The translations under genes were made by a program, and so were the position numbers. Under the pieces are notes generated by a model. It was not told the origin of the DNA, did not search any database, and worked only from the letters and a program-made list of their open reading frames with translations. DNA of 64,000 nucleotides from Serilophus lunatus (lineage: Eukaryota > Chordata > Aves > Passeriformes > Eurylaimidae): the NCBI GenBank assembly GCA_013399895.1, contig VXBA01001731.1, positions 305,781-369,780 of the forward strand, read 5' to 3'. The first letter of the stretch is position 1. The number at the start of each line of letters is the position of its first letter. Shown here piece after piece: positions 48,252 through 59,835 of this stretch.

Positions 48252-49920
48252 TAACAGTTAATATTAAATACACATGGTTACATGATCTTAATATTGCAAA
48301 TCATCATAAAACTTTGTAGTCTCTGTATTGGTTCAGGAAATACCCCAAGAAAGCAAAATTAGATAATAAATTTCATAACAAGACTCATACAACTCTGGTT
48401 TGTAGATAATACACAACATTATTCCAGCCCAGTTCCCATTTACAGCACTAGGTGGTGTGTTTTTCTGGGGCTCTCAAATTAACCCAAATGTTCAGAAGAA
48501 GAAATAAATGAGGATTAAATCTGCAGCAAATATTGAATAATGCTGGATGGCCTTTCAGGTGTAAAATCATTGCAAGATTCAAGTAATTTTGACTTGTCAA
48601 AAAAATCCTCAGGCTTAGTGGGTTTTTTGGTATATTATGAAAAAGATAAATTCAAAATAAGTGGCTGTGAACAATGTTCTTCCAGGGCTGTAATAACTGG
48701 GACATCAGCTGCGTCTGGTACCTCTCATTTTGAAAAAGATGAGTTAACAGGGACAGAAGGTTGGGTAAAAAAAAAACAAACTCCTGAAGATCTCAGCTTT
48801 GCCAAGTGGATCTTCACTAGAGATGGGCTGTTATTTCCCCCCCCACATTGCTCTTTTGATGATTTCCCTTTTAAAATTTAATTAGCCCATGTGCATTTTG
48901 CAATATTCAATATGTTCAGTAGATACTTGGTGTGAATCATAAAAAATAAGAGCACTCAAAGTGTAGGAAAAACAAGGATTAAACATTTTGCTGAGGTCAC
49001 ACTTGTTCTTAACATTACACATACATAAAATTTAACAAAAAATTACAGATGTGTGGGGCTTTTTGGTGCAAAGGTACAGAAGATTTTCTAAGAATGTGAA
49101 CATTCTAATCACTTTGAAGGAGTGTTTTATTAGCAAGGAAAATTAGAGTTAGGAGATGTTTTCTACATGAGGATAAACTTAGTGAACCTGAGCTTCTCAG
49201 TAGACAAAGAGGATTAAAAATTGAGAACAGAATAGTTTCTTTTGGACTTAAAATTATACAAAAAATTAATTAAAGAAATGATTTGTCATTAAGAATATAA
49301 AGAAATTGTGGCACTTCCTGCTGCAGGATGCTAAAAAACCTTAATTGAGGAACAATTTAGAAATGAAAAAAAAAATGTTTTAAGACATTGCAGCTTTAGG
49401 AAGCTCCTGGGAAAATTAGTGCAACCTGGGGGTTATTTTTAGAGAATGACACCTCACTCCTGCAACCAGTTTTCTTGTAGACAAGAATGTGGTGTAAGGA
49501 AAATCCTGTCTTCATGATTCACACAAAACCAGTTTGCATAACTTTAATGAAATAAGAATATTTTGGTGTAGCTGGGAAAATTTAACAGAATATAAATTAT
49601 TTTTCAGTGCAGCTGTGGAATAGAATGCTTGATGCTGCCATGACTTCCCATTCAAAACTACAAAAAAGTATAAACTGTAAGTTCAGAGAGTCTCCTGACC
49701 TTGTGTTCCATGCAGATATAAAATAGATCATGTGATACTCTCATGGCTTCCTATTAAAAACTGCACTTTACAAGTTTCCATATAAAAATGGATAAAAAGC
49801 CAATTACACTTTATAAAACCTTATTCTTTCACCTGCATGGTTTTCACATGTGATGAAATGAAACACAAAGGAATATTGAGAAAATTCAGGGGATGAGGTT
49901 CCTTGAGGCTTCAAGAAAGT

Positions 49921-49970
49921 AAAAAAAAAAAAACAAAACAAACCACAAAACAAAACAAAACCAAAGAAAG
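49921..49970. repeat. A-rich tract with AAAAC repeats
   Basis: A run of 13 A is followed by degenerate CAAAA units. Confidence 0.85.
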
Positions 49971-51524
49971 TAAATACTAAGAACATATTTAGGAGGAAAA
50001 TCTTGTTTGAATTATTGTGGATCTTGCACTTATTTCAGCATTTCTTGATGCTGGAATGGTTATTCACTTCTAACCACACCCACTCGTGGAATCCATGGAT
50101 TACATTGGGCCGTGTCCAGTGTGTTGTAGATGCAAAAAAATGACAGTTTATTAATTCATGAGCTGTGTCCATTCCCTCACCAGCCTCATTTTTCATCTGC
50201 ACCTGAGTAGGTAGAAATGGTTTATAACAGGGTCTAACTCCCTGATCTCTTTGATCATGGCTTTGTGGTAATTGCTCCACTGGGGCTCATCCCTGGGCAG
50301 AGAGGAAATGAAATTAAATTATTTTGGCCACTTACTCCCAACTCTTCAGAACAATTCTGAAAGTTATGAACTGCAACTGTTCCCAATGGTGTCTAAGTTC
50401 AATTCAAGAGCAAGTGAAACTAAAATCTGAAGAATTTGGAAAGTTAAAAAATTTAAAAGGACACTGAAAGCCACATGATTTACCAGAGACTCAAGAGCAA
50501 AAGGTTACTCTGATTCTTCTTCACACTGTTGTGATCCAGTGCAAGAATTGCTGCCAATTTTAAAATATTTATAAGGCTGGTGGCCAAAAGTATTACTATG
50601 AAGTCATAGGTCAAACTCTGTGCCACAGAAAGGTCAAAAAATGCATTAAAGTTGTGTCCTTTGCTTTTTCTGTACTTTTGTTTACAGTAAAGGAATTAAG
50701 AACCTTAGATATGATCTGTTCTCAGAGATTCCAACTCCTTTCTTCCTTCAGTTCTGAAGGCTTGGAATATGGGAATTACACCCAGGGCAGGATTCTCAAG
50801 TGAATTTTGGAGAAAATTCAGTAGAGAGAAGGATGGGGATGGTAACACTTGGTATTTCTAGCTGATTTCTAACATAGTGTAGCTCCTGTAGCTTTCCAAT
50901 TATTTAATAAAAACAGGTTGCTATCATTAGAATAGAATGAAGGTTATTATTTAGCCTAAATTAGAATGTTTAAATAATTAAGATCAAAAACAAATAGACA
51001 AAACAACCAAACAAAAAACACCCAAACCTCCGGATGCTTCTGTTGATACCTTGAGGTTTTTCCTTATATTTTGGGGGGACTTTAGCCTGAGCATAAAGCT
51101 GGAATCATAAATTTTTCTGAGAAGCCTTTTCCTGAATTTTTACATTCTTCTCTGAAGATAATGAGAGTAGCAAGACAAAATATAGGCTCAGAACTCCTGG
51201 ACCTGCTTTGGGCTGCAGGGGAAATTCGTGGTGGGAATTAGAAGGATTCTAGTTGGGTACTTTGGGGTCACAGATGTTAGATGAACTTTGGTTGGGTACC
51301 TTAGTGGGTGTATGGTTTTGAAGGTTACAAATGTAAGCAGATAATTGTATTTTATGTGCTTGGACCATGGGCAACTCCCAGTAAAAAGCTGCACTTTTCC
51401 TTTCACCCCTATTAATTTGTGTTGTGGTTTTTATTCCCCTTTTTGATAAGGCATCACTGTTCTTTCTTGTAAATTCCTCCACTGTTTTCAAATATGGACA
51501 TAGAATAACAGAAGTCTTTTTACT

Positions 51525-51866
51525 TTCATAGTTCAGAGTTTTGCTGAACTGGACAGGAGCTTAAAGGCCATCCAGTGCCACTCCCTGCCACCTCCCACTA
51601 TCCCAGGGGTCTCCAACCTGGCCTTGGGCACTCCCAGGGATGGGGCAGCCACAGCTTCTCTGGGCACCCTGTGCCAGGGCCTCCCCACCTTCCCAGCCAG
51701 GAATTCCTCCCCACTATCCCATCTCTCCCTTCCCTCTGGCAGTGGGAAGCCATTCCCTGTGTCCTGTCCCTCCACCCCTTGTCCCAAGTCCCTCTCCAGC
51801 TCTCCTGGAGCCCCTTTAGGCCTGGAAGGGGCTCTGAGATTTCTCTGGATTCTTCTTTTCTCCAGA
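51525..51866 (-). mobile_element. CR1 LINE 3' end
   Basis: Antisense copy with a decayed tail, CTCCAACCTGGCCTTGGGCA, GGGATGGGGCAGCCACAGCT, CCATTCCCTGTGTCCTGTCC and CTGGAGCCCCTTTAGGCCTG. A gap of about 15 bases relative to the other copies removes the CCCTGGGCAGGGA block near 51588. Confidence 0.93.
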
Positions 51867-53107
51867 TGAACACCCCCAGCCAGGCATCCATGTGCTCACA
51901 GCAGTGTTCCTTCCAGTTCTGGCAGCATCAGCTATTTCCCACCACTTTATTCCATGAAAATTTTTATAGGAATCTCTTTTTCAGTTCAGGTTGGACACAC
52001 ACTCAGTCAGTGACTGTTCATGTCCAGTTTAATGAATCTCTTGAGTTCTGGACATTTTCAATGCCATCAAAGCAAGAAGATGCCTTTTGCTGTGACAGAG
52101 ACTGCTTCAACATCAAAATGCACTGGACCCCTTATTTTTATAGGGTCTGCCCCATCACTCACTTTGATCAGCGTGCTCTACCTCGGGAAAAGAGGAGAAT
52201 CATTCCTGATTAATCATGTCACCTTTTGCAGGAAATCAGCAAATTAGAACTTGCACAGAGGGCAAAACTCCACAAAAATCAATATTGCCAATCCACTTTC
52301 CACCACAATTAGTGTCTGGAAGGCAGGAATTCCAACAAGTAGGACTAACCTGGAACTGCCAAACCTGAAATACTTAACGGAACAATGAGGGAAATGTCTT
52401 TGTACTCCAACAACCTATAAAATAACCATGAATAGAACAAAAGAGAGCCAGAAAAGGTGAGCAAATAATTGAAAATCCCTTGGATTACATCAAGGAGGTT
52501 GTGGTTTTGAGTATCCATTACCATGAACTTCTGACATGTATCCGTTGTGGAAAATAGGAAGGAATCTCAGCCTGAACTTTATGGATAAAAACTCTTTTCA
52601 GCATCTCACATAACTTGATTTATTTTTCTTTTTCAAGTGAGGTGACACCTCACACCTTTAACAAATGTTTTTCAGAACCATGTGGGGACATACAGCAAAT
52701 GTCAGGTGCCACTGAGAAGAACGTAAAGCTACTTGCAAACAAGTGATGAAGAGAGAAATTTTACCTCTTTTTGTCTTCTCCTCACCACCCCCAGATGAGC
52801 TGGGGCCTAAAAATCCAGTGCAAGAAATTATGCTGCCATAGGGTTGTCACAAATGTTATTTCTTATGAAACCCTCTCTGAAGTGTTCCCACTGCCAAGGA
52901 GAAAACTTCCTAATATGCATTTGGAACTGTGCTGATGGAACCTCCTGGAGTTTACTCAACACGGTCCTTGGACAGAGAATCATCAAAGCCATGTTCTGTC
53001 TGGATTAGTGCCTGCAACAGGATGGTTGTTAAATCACCTGGAAATGAGAAAAAAAAATATGCCATCAGAGAGTACTTTTATATCTCATGGTTTTAGGAAT
53101 GTTTTAT
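51867..53107. other. Non-coding stretch
   Basis: Nothing recognised; an open frame running from the preceding CR1 to 52213 is treated as chance read-through. Confidence 0.5.
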
Positions 53108-53173
53108 TCATAGAATCCCAGAATCCAAGGTTGGAAAATGCCTCCCATCCCAGGGAGTCCCCCCTGTGCCCCA
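53108..53173 (-). mobile_element. Probable CR1 LINE 3' terminus cut by a gap
   Basis: TCATAGAATCCCAGAATCCA and AAGGTTGGAAAATGCCTCCC match the antisense start of CR1 3' ends. The 175-N gap begins at 53174, so the rest of the element may lie in the gap. Confidence 0.65.
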
Positions 53174-53348
53174 NNNNNNNNNNNNNNNNNNNNNNNNNNN
53201 NNNNNNNNNNNNNNNNNNNNNNNNNNNNNNNNNNNNNNNNNNNNNNNNNNNNNNNNNNNNNNNNNNNNNNNNNNNNNNNNNNNNNNNNNNNNNNNNNNNN
53301 NNNNNNNNNNNNNNNNNNNNNNNNNNNNNNNNNNNNNNNNNNNNNNNN
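53174..53348. other. Assembly gap (175 N)
   Basis: Unknown sequence between a probable CR1 tail and a long TATTT microsatellite. Open frames drawn through it are meaningless. Confidence 0.98.
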
Positions 53349-53458
53349 AAAACTACAAACTCTTCTTTTCAATATCCTTTGATATCCTTTTCCATATTTG
53401 TAAGGCTGCCTTTTAAATTCAAGACTCAGAGTCATTTGCAAGGGCACAGATTTGCACT

Positions 53459-53575
53459 TCTATTTTATTTTATTTTATTTTATTTTATTTTATTTTATTT
53501 TATTTTATTTTATTTTATTTTATTTTATTTTATTCAATTTTATTTTATTTTATTTTATTTTATTCAATTTTATTT
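53459..53575. repeat. TATTT pentanucleotide microsatellite
   Basis: About 22 units of TATTT with two TTCAA interruptions near 53533 and 53563. The two identical interruptions suggest internal duplication of part of the array. Confidence 0.97.
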
Positions 53576-55489
53576 TCATACCATCATGAGCAGTTTAATC
53601 TCAGGTTCTCATTTTTCACGATAGACATTTCTTTTGTACCAGGAATGATATTTCTTTTGTCCAGAACTGCTCTTGTTTTGACCTCAAGGCATGTAATCTG
53701 ACTAGAATATTCACATACCTTGCTGTTTAGACAACTTTTGCTCCCACACATCCATATATGCATGGATATATCTACACAGTAAAAGAGGAAATTATTTAGA
53801 GAATACCTTTTCTGTCTATTTTTACATATTTTGAGGTATTTTGTTCTTTTTTTTTTTTTAGATATATTTCCAAATACGGATCAATGATTTATAAGATTGG
53901 GGTTTAACCTTTGGATTTATTATCTGACTGAGGAGCAGGTGAAGGGAAGAAAGCTTCTCAAACCACACCCAGACTCAGGCTGTGTATTTTAGGCTTATTC
54001 CAAGGTGAGGAAAAGGCTGGTGAGAGCAGATACAGCCAAAGACATTCATATTATTATATTTCTTTCTACTGATACAGAAGATACAAAAATTTCGTCTTTA
54101 AACCAATACATTCATGGCCATGAAGAACATGAATTGGTTTGATTAAAGGGATATCTAAGGTGACCCCATTAACAGTCCTTGACCAGGAGACTTTCACTGG
54201 ATATCTTCTTTTCTCTTTCACCTTGTGGAAAAGGGATTTTATAAAGCAGTCTTCCCAGGACAAAGTTTCAAAAATCAATTAAAGAGGCACAGATTTTAAA
54301 GGCAGTCAGCTGTGGAGGGGAAAGAACAAGGGACAAGGCAGAAGGTGAAATGTATCATTCCACTGAAAATTTCAGAGAGTTTTAGTTCCTAAGAACAGTC
54401 AAGAAATCTGGACCAAACTGAATTATGGTTTGGATCCCATCCTGGATATGTGCCAGCAATGAAGGAGACAGTGACCTGAACTGGGGTTTATTTGTCCAAT
54501 AAGTTTTCTTTTTCCTTGTTCCCAAGTGATTTTGTCAAAGTGTTCAACTGAAAACAAGCTTTGAGCTCTGCAATAACTCAACAAATGGAACCAGGTACAG
54601 CCTCAATTAAAATAATCCTTCACAAGCCTGATATCCCACCTTTAATAAATTACTAGGCCAGAATTAAACCAATGATCATTAATGAAATAAACCCATGGAG
54701 TCCTGTGCTGGCTCAGCACTGAACATCAATGCTGGCTTAAGAAGGACCTCAAATTGTAAAAGTTGTTAGGAGGAATTTTCCCCTTTTTATTGCTTAAAGG
54801 AAAATTTGGTAAAGTCTCCCCAGAAAACAGATTATATCTGTTAATGACGTCACTGAAACCACTAAAAACCATCTCGACTTTTTACAATGAAGAGCAAAAA
54901 TAATAGGTAAACTTGCAAAAGAAAGGCAATATTTCCTGTTAAAATGAGAAATATTTTGTGCAGAGTTATTGTCTCGTCTATGAATTGTACTAATAATCAA
55001 AATTGTATTTTTTTCTCAAAATTCAAGTTGTTTTTTTATCCAGTTTAGCCACTCACTCCAATATGCAGTTAGATTTTTCTATACAATGTGCAGTGATATT
55101 TAACAGAATCGGGGGAAGTCACTGCTCTACTCTGATTGGAGTCATTTATTCTTTCCCCTTGTGCAAAATTGGAAAGTCTGAAAGAGTCTGATATGAGAAA
55201 TTTCATTCTAATGATCTGAATTTCTTCATCAACTGAAAGTCTATTATTCTTATGGGTTTTAATGCTTTGGACACTTGAAGTAATTAATCTCACTGCTTTA
55301 TGGAAGTACTAAAGGAGAAAAAATATGATCTGTTAGGTTGTATAAGTGTTAAAGATCTTACTAAAATTCCTTCTTCCTTTCTGACCTCTGTGGACACAGA
55401 GAAAGTCACCTGTTCTAGAAGCAAAATATAAAAATGGGGATAGACTTTCTCTTTTATGACATTGAATTATAGAATCAAGGAAACAAGGG
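53576..55489. other. Non-coding A+T-rich stretch
   Basis: T run at about 53848-53860. No gene or repeat family recognised. Confidence 0.5.
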
Positions 55490-55655
55490 TTGGATGGGCC
55501 TGGAGAAGCTGTGGCTGCCCCATCCCTGGAAGTGTCCAAGGCCAGGTTGGAGCCACCTGGGGGAGTGGAAGGTCTTCCTGCCCATGGCAGAGGGAGGGAA
55601 TGAGATGAGCTTTCTTGAGCATTCCAACCCAAACCATTCCATATTTATTATTCTG
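55490..55655 (+). mobile_element. CR1 LINE 3' end with internal deletion
   Basis: Sense copy starting at GGAGAAGCTGTGGCTGCCCC, then GGCCAGGTTGGAGCCACCTG and CTTCCTGCCCATGGCAGAGG. It has a decayed TTATTATTCTGTGATT tail. It is very short, 5'-truncated in the middle of the 3' region. Confidence 0.9.
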
Positions 55656-56298
55656 TGATTAAAAAACGCAACCAAATTGGAAGATATAATTGCATGAAGT
55701 GCAAAAAGTAGGACTTATTGTCTGTCGAACTACATGAAGTACACTCAGTACAGTAATAAATGGGAAAACTCCCTAAAACAGCATTTTACATCCAAATTGT
55801 GTCCTTCCCTGACAGGTCTGTCAGCAAATATCTGGCTTTTCTAAGTGCCGAAACTACTCTCCAAGAAACTCCAGTAGAGCTTATTTTCAAATTGCACCTT
55901 TTCCTCCTCTATTTCTGTTTCCAAGGCTGTTGAATCCTGAGCTCTCACTGCCAGCTCCCAGCTCATTTTCGTGGGATGAGTCTCTGCTGAATGTCAACAA
56001 AAGGCTCAGACTTACAAGGAGAACTCAAAGGAGACATGATCCTTTTTTTCCTGAAATTCCTGTTTACAGATTATTTTTAATTTCTGTGAGGTCGAAGGGA
56101 TCATGTCAGGAGTTGCATCATCTTTTATTGATTGAAGAAAGGATTAAAATTAAAAGAACCCTCACAGGCACAAGGATTGAGAAGGATACTGGCCCAAATT
56201 TTTCTTCATGCATCCAGAAATTTCCCGTGCTCCTTCCTTGGAACTTTCAACTACAGGCTGGACTTAGTGGTTACTCCTTCTTCTTTGTTTGCATTAAC
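55656..56298. other. Non-coding stretch
   Basis: No family recognised; an open frame of 124 codons at 55930-56304 shows no resemblance that I know. Confidence 0.45.
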
Positions 56299-56612
56299 TC
56301 ATAGAATCATTAAGGTTGGAAGAAGACTCTCGGGGTCACCAAGCCCAACTTCCAAACAAGAGCCCTGAAACCATTTCATCAAATGCCACCATCATCCACT
56401 CCTTTTTGGAACATTTCCAAGGACTGTGACTCCCTGGGCAGCCCCTTGCAATGCCTCACTACTGTTTAAGTGAAGAAGCCTTTCCCAACATCCAACCTGA
56501 ACCTCCCCTGGCACAACTTGAGGCTCTTTCCCCTTGTTCTGTCCTCATTTTTTCTGGAGAAGAGACTGACCCCCATCTCACTCCAACCTTCTTTTAGAGA
56601 GTTTTACTCCAA
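56299..56612 (-). mobile_element. Old CR1 LINE 3' end
   Basis: Antisense copy with ATAGAATCATTAAGGTTGGA, CTGGGCAGCCCCTTGCAATG, AAGTGAAGAAGCCTTTCCCA and CTTTCCCCTTGTTCTGTCCT. It is more diverged than most copies here and its tail is of the ATCATTAAGGTTGGA type. Confidence 0.88.
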
Positions 56613-58261
56613 CATAACAATTCCCACTCTGTTCCTGAGTGGCCCAGATGACCTGAAAAGGAAGGAATCACATTTCCATTCACTTTTCTGCATGGATATT
56701 TAAGTTATAAGCACTTAATTATCAGCTCTACTCACTTTCTTATCAGCTCTACTCACTTTCTCACTATTGGCTTATGTTCAGTTTGGGATGAAGAAAGAAA
56801 TCCCTCAGGAAAAGGGATGAGCCCTTCACTTGCTCGGTTCCCCCAGTGGAGCAGAATCCCCCTTGGCAACTCAATCCCCTGAGAAAAGGATTTTCTGTCC
56901 CAGCATCACCATCCTGATACACTTGCCTGGTCCACAGGGTAAATATTTGATTTAATGGAGCAGCAAATTTAAAATGCCAGATGTCATTTCCTGTTCTTAC
57001 CAATAGTCTGGGACTATTTCACTGGAGTTAATTTTGCTTTTTGTACAAATGCAGTGAAATATAAATTTGAAATCAAAAGTAACATCAAGAAAGAAATGCA
57101 AAGCTTATTTTCAACACATGCAAACATGAAAAACAAGAATATAAATTAATTTTCTCTACAAATGTCCTTACCAAACCTAAAATTTTCAACTTCAGCCAGA
57201 TGACAGAGGGAATGTGATATTGGATCTGTGTGGCACCAGAGGAAGGAAGGGCACGGTCACCCTCAGCTCACAACAAAGGCTCTTTGACATCAAAGTCTCA
57301 CAATCTTGGCCTGAAGAGGCCCCAAAACAAGGGCCCAGAATGTCCCAGGACAATGTTTATCCACAGATGCAGGTGGTGATTTCTCAAAGAGGCTGAGTTT
57401 GACATTGGGCACCAAATCAGGTTTTGTGTCTCTTGTGTCTGTCTTCCGCCTTATAATTCCAATTTACAATGTTCTTAGTGAGAGAGTCTTACTGCAAAGT
57501 AAACATTGTGACACTCCACGTATCCTAACCTGCTGTAACTGAGGAGTTCTGTTCTGCTCACTGTTTTGGTCCTGAATGTTCTTGTTTATCTCTTCTTTCT
57601 TTTAATTTATCATTTTTTTGCATTGAAAAAGTCCTTGACCAGATTCTTTTAAGAAAGCAGACACTCTCCTTATACAGCTGTGGGATTTTCTCCATTGTCA
57701 CTCTGAAAAAAACTGCAATTACTTGAGTGCTTTGACTAGAACTGCATGTTTTATTCTCTTGTTGCATTCATGTAGTTCAATAAAATCACTGTTGGTAAAA
57801 CCCCTTTGTGTACAGACTTGATAAAACAGAGTATAAATGTCTTTTGTTCCATAATGTGTATCAAATTACAATGTTTGTGTCTAAGGCACTCTGTGATAAA
57901 AAAGAAAAGAAACAAAAAGAAAAAATCACTTAATTTTGCCTTTGATTTCTCATCTGTGACTATTATTGGTTCAAGATGTTTTATATTCAGAACTGATCTT
58001 GAATTGTCTTTAGGGCTACACCAGGGGAGCTGAGTCCAGCAACCATCTGGTGAAGACATTGAAACACTGGAGGTTTCAATGATACAGAGAAGAACCTGAG
58101 ATTAAGAGAGTATTTACTATACATATAAAGACATGGTAAGTATGATAAGACTGAATATGAAGCATTTAAAGATTTCTGTATATCAGGTTGTTAATGCTGG
58201 ATCACTGCAGCTCTGGCCCAATCCCTGAGTTTATATGAAATAATCCAAGAATAAGATTATT
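56613..58261. other. Non-coding stretch
   Basis: It contains the perfect 21-base duplication at 56719-56760. No gene seen. Confidence 0.5.
56719..56760. repeat. Perfect 21-base tandem duplication
   Basis: The unit starts TTATCAGCTCTACTCACTTT and ends in C. It occurs at 56719-56739 and 56740-56760 with no difference, so the duplication is recent or an assembly slip. Confidence 0.95.
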
Positions 58262-58712
58262 GCACAGGAAGGACGTGGAGCTGCTGGAGAGAATCCAGAG
58301 GAACCACCAAGGTGATCAGAGGGACAGAGCAGCTCTGCTGGGAGGAAAGGCTGAGAGAATTGGGATGGCTCAGTCTGGAGATGAGAAGCTTTGGGGTGAC
58401 CTGACTGTGGCCTTGCAGGAGCTGAGGGAGCTACAGGAAACATGGACAGAGACTTTGAACAAGGGATGGAGGGACAGGACACAGGGAATGGCTTCCCACT
58501 GCCAGAGGACAGGGTTGGATGGGATATTGGGAAGGAATTCCTGGCTGGGAGGGTGGGCAGGCCCTGGCACAGGGTGCCCAGAGAAGCTGTGGCTGCCCCA
58601 TCCCTGGAAGTGTCCAAGGCCAGGTTGGAGCAGCCTGGGATGGTGGGAGGTGTCCCTGCCCAGGGCAGGGGGTGGGACTGGATGGGCTTTAAGGTCCCTC
58701 TCAACATAGGCC
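58262..58712 (+). mobile_element. CR1 LINE 3' region, tail lost
   Basis: Sense copy from GGAAGGACGTGGAGCTGCTG through GGCCTTGCAGGAGCTGAGGG, GGCTTCCCACTGCCAGAGGA and GGGCAGGCCCTGGCACAGGG to CCCTGCCCAGGGCAGGGGGT. It stops at GGTCCCTCTCAACATAGG, before the usual terminal repeat. Upstream text at 58206-58225 (GCAGCTCTGGCCC) may be a further piece split by a small insertion. Confidence 0.94.
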
Positions 58713-59639
58713 ATGGTTTCTTTCCATGGGAAGTTATGACACGTTGTAAAACAATCTTTGCTTTCAGTAGCTCCTTTGATCCTTGAGAGAGAACTGGAAG
58801 CCTCTGTCTGATAAGGTGTTCCCCTTTTTTTCCTATGAATTTGGGGAGAGTGGACATTTAACATCAAATACATGTCCGATATCTTTGAATTAAATGCAGA
58901 AGAATTCATCTATAATTCAAATGCGAGAATTATTTTTTCAGGGGATTTAATCCCTCTTCCATGAGGTATCTCTACCACATCACAGAGTAGATGTATAAGG
59001 AGGGTTCAAGGATGGCACTAAGTTAATAAAACTTCTGAAAAAATTATACTATGGGGACATTTGGGTTATAACTTGTACAATTTTAAACTTACCCAAATAA
59101 TCACCTTGCATAATGAAACTATAAATTTTCTATAGCACTGACGGTTAAAATGACAGGTTTTTAATGATGTAAAATGCTAAATCTTTGCTCATGAAATTGT
59201 GGGATTTCTTTATAACAGGGGCAAATCCTCATTTAATTACCATTAGGGGAAATATTTTGCAAGAATTTCAGGAAGAGCCTGAGGATTTGGTCACATTTTG
59301 TTTCATTTTTCCTCTGGTTTTGCTGATAAGTTTCACATGTGTCCAGTTTTGATAACAGACAAGACTCTAAGGGATAATCTACCCTGGTCTTCCAAAGTGA
59401 ACATCCATCATACCAGTTTCTGTTTTTCAGTTCACAGTTTGGAGCATCAAAGGCTGGATTCTTCTCAGATCACAGGTCTCCACACGATGTTCAGTATAAG
59501 GACAGGAAGGTGCTTTGCCAATGGATTTTCAGTTGACATCCCCACAATAGAGATAGACCAAAATAAAGGGGAGTTTCAGGTATACGTTTGATTTGTCTCC
59601 TATTATTTAAAGTTTTAGGCCTCCTAATCCAGGACAATT
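58713..59639. other. Non-coding A+T-rich stretch
   Basis: Nothing recognised. Confidence 0.5.
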
Positions 59640-59835
59640 CTTTCACTGAAAGAGTGGTTAAGCAGAAGGCAGGATCCCCAGGGAAGTGGTGCAGTCACCA
59701 GGCCTGGAAGTGTTCAAAAAATGACTACACTTGGTATTTTGTGATATGGTTTGGTGGGAATGGTTGGATATGGTTGAAAGTGGGAACTTGTTGGTCTTGG
59801 AGCTCTTCTCCAGCCTTAGTGATTCCACGAAAGAC
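59640..59835 (+). mobile_element. Old CR1 LINE 3' end
   Basis: Sense copy with TTCACTGAAAGAGTGGTTAA, CAGGGAAGTGGTGCAGTCAC and CCTGGAAGTGTTCAAAAAAT. It has a decayed GGAGCTCTTCTCCAGCCTTA and GTGATTCC tail. Clearly more diverged than its neighbours. Confidence 0.85.

Larger units (their letters stand above)
45741..51524. other. Long non-coding A+T-rich stretch
   Basis: Nearly 5.8 kb without a recognisable gene or CR1 piece. It contains an A+T-rich segment with an inverted repeat (48040-48310) and an A-rich AAAAC tract at 49921-49970. Open frames of up to 113 codons (48540-48881, plus) match nothing I know. Confidence 0.5.

Noticed and set aside
51575..52213. 212-codon plus-strand open frame
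   Set aside because: The first half is antisense CR1 and the rest is unique A+T-rich DNA with no recognised domain; most likely chance read-through.
53166..53624. 152-codon open frame with repeated FYFIL
   Set aside because: It is translated through 175 Ns and the TATTT microsatellite.
58231..58857. 208-codon minus-strand open frame
   Set aside because: It lies antisense over the sense CR1 copy at 58262-58712; the same peptide-like strings recur in antisense over other CR1 3' ends in the window (6.2, 3.8, 28.5 kb), so it reflects repeat composition.
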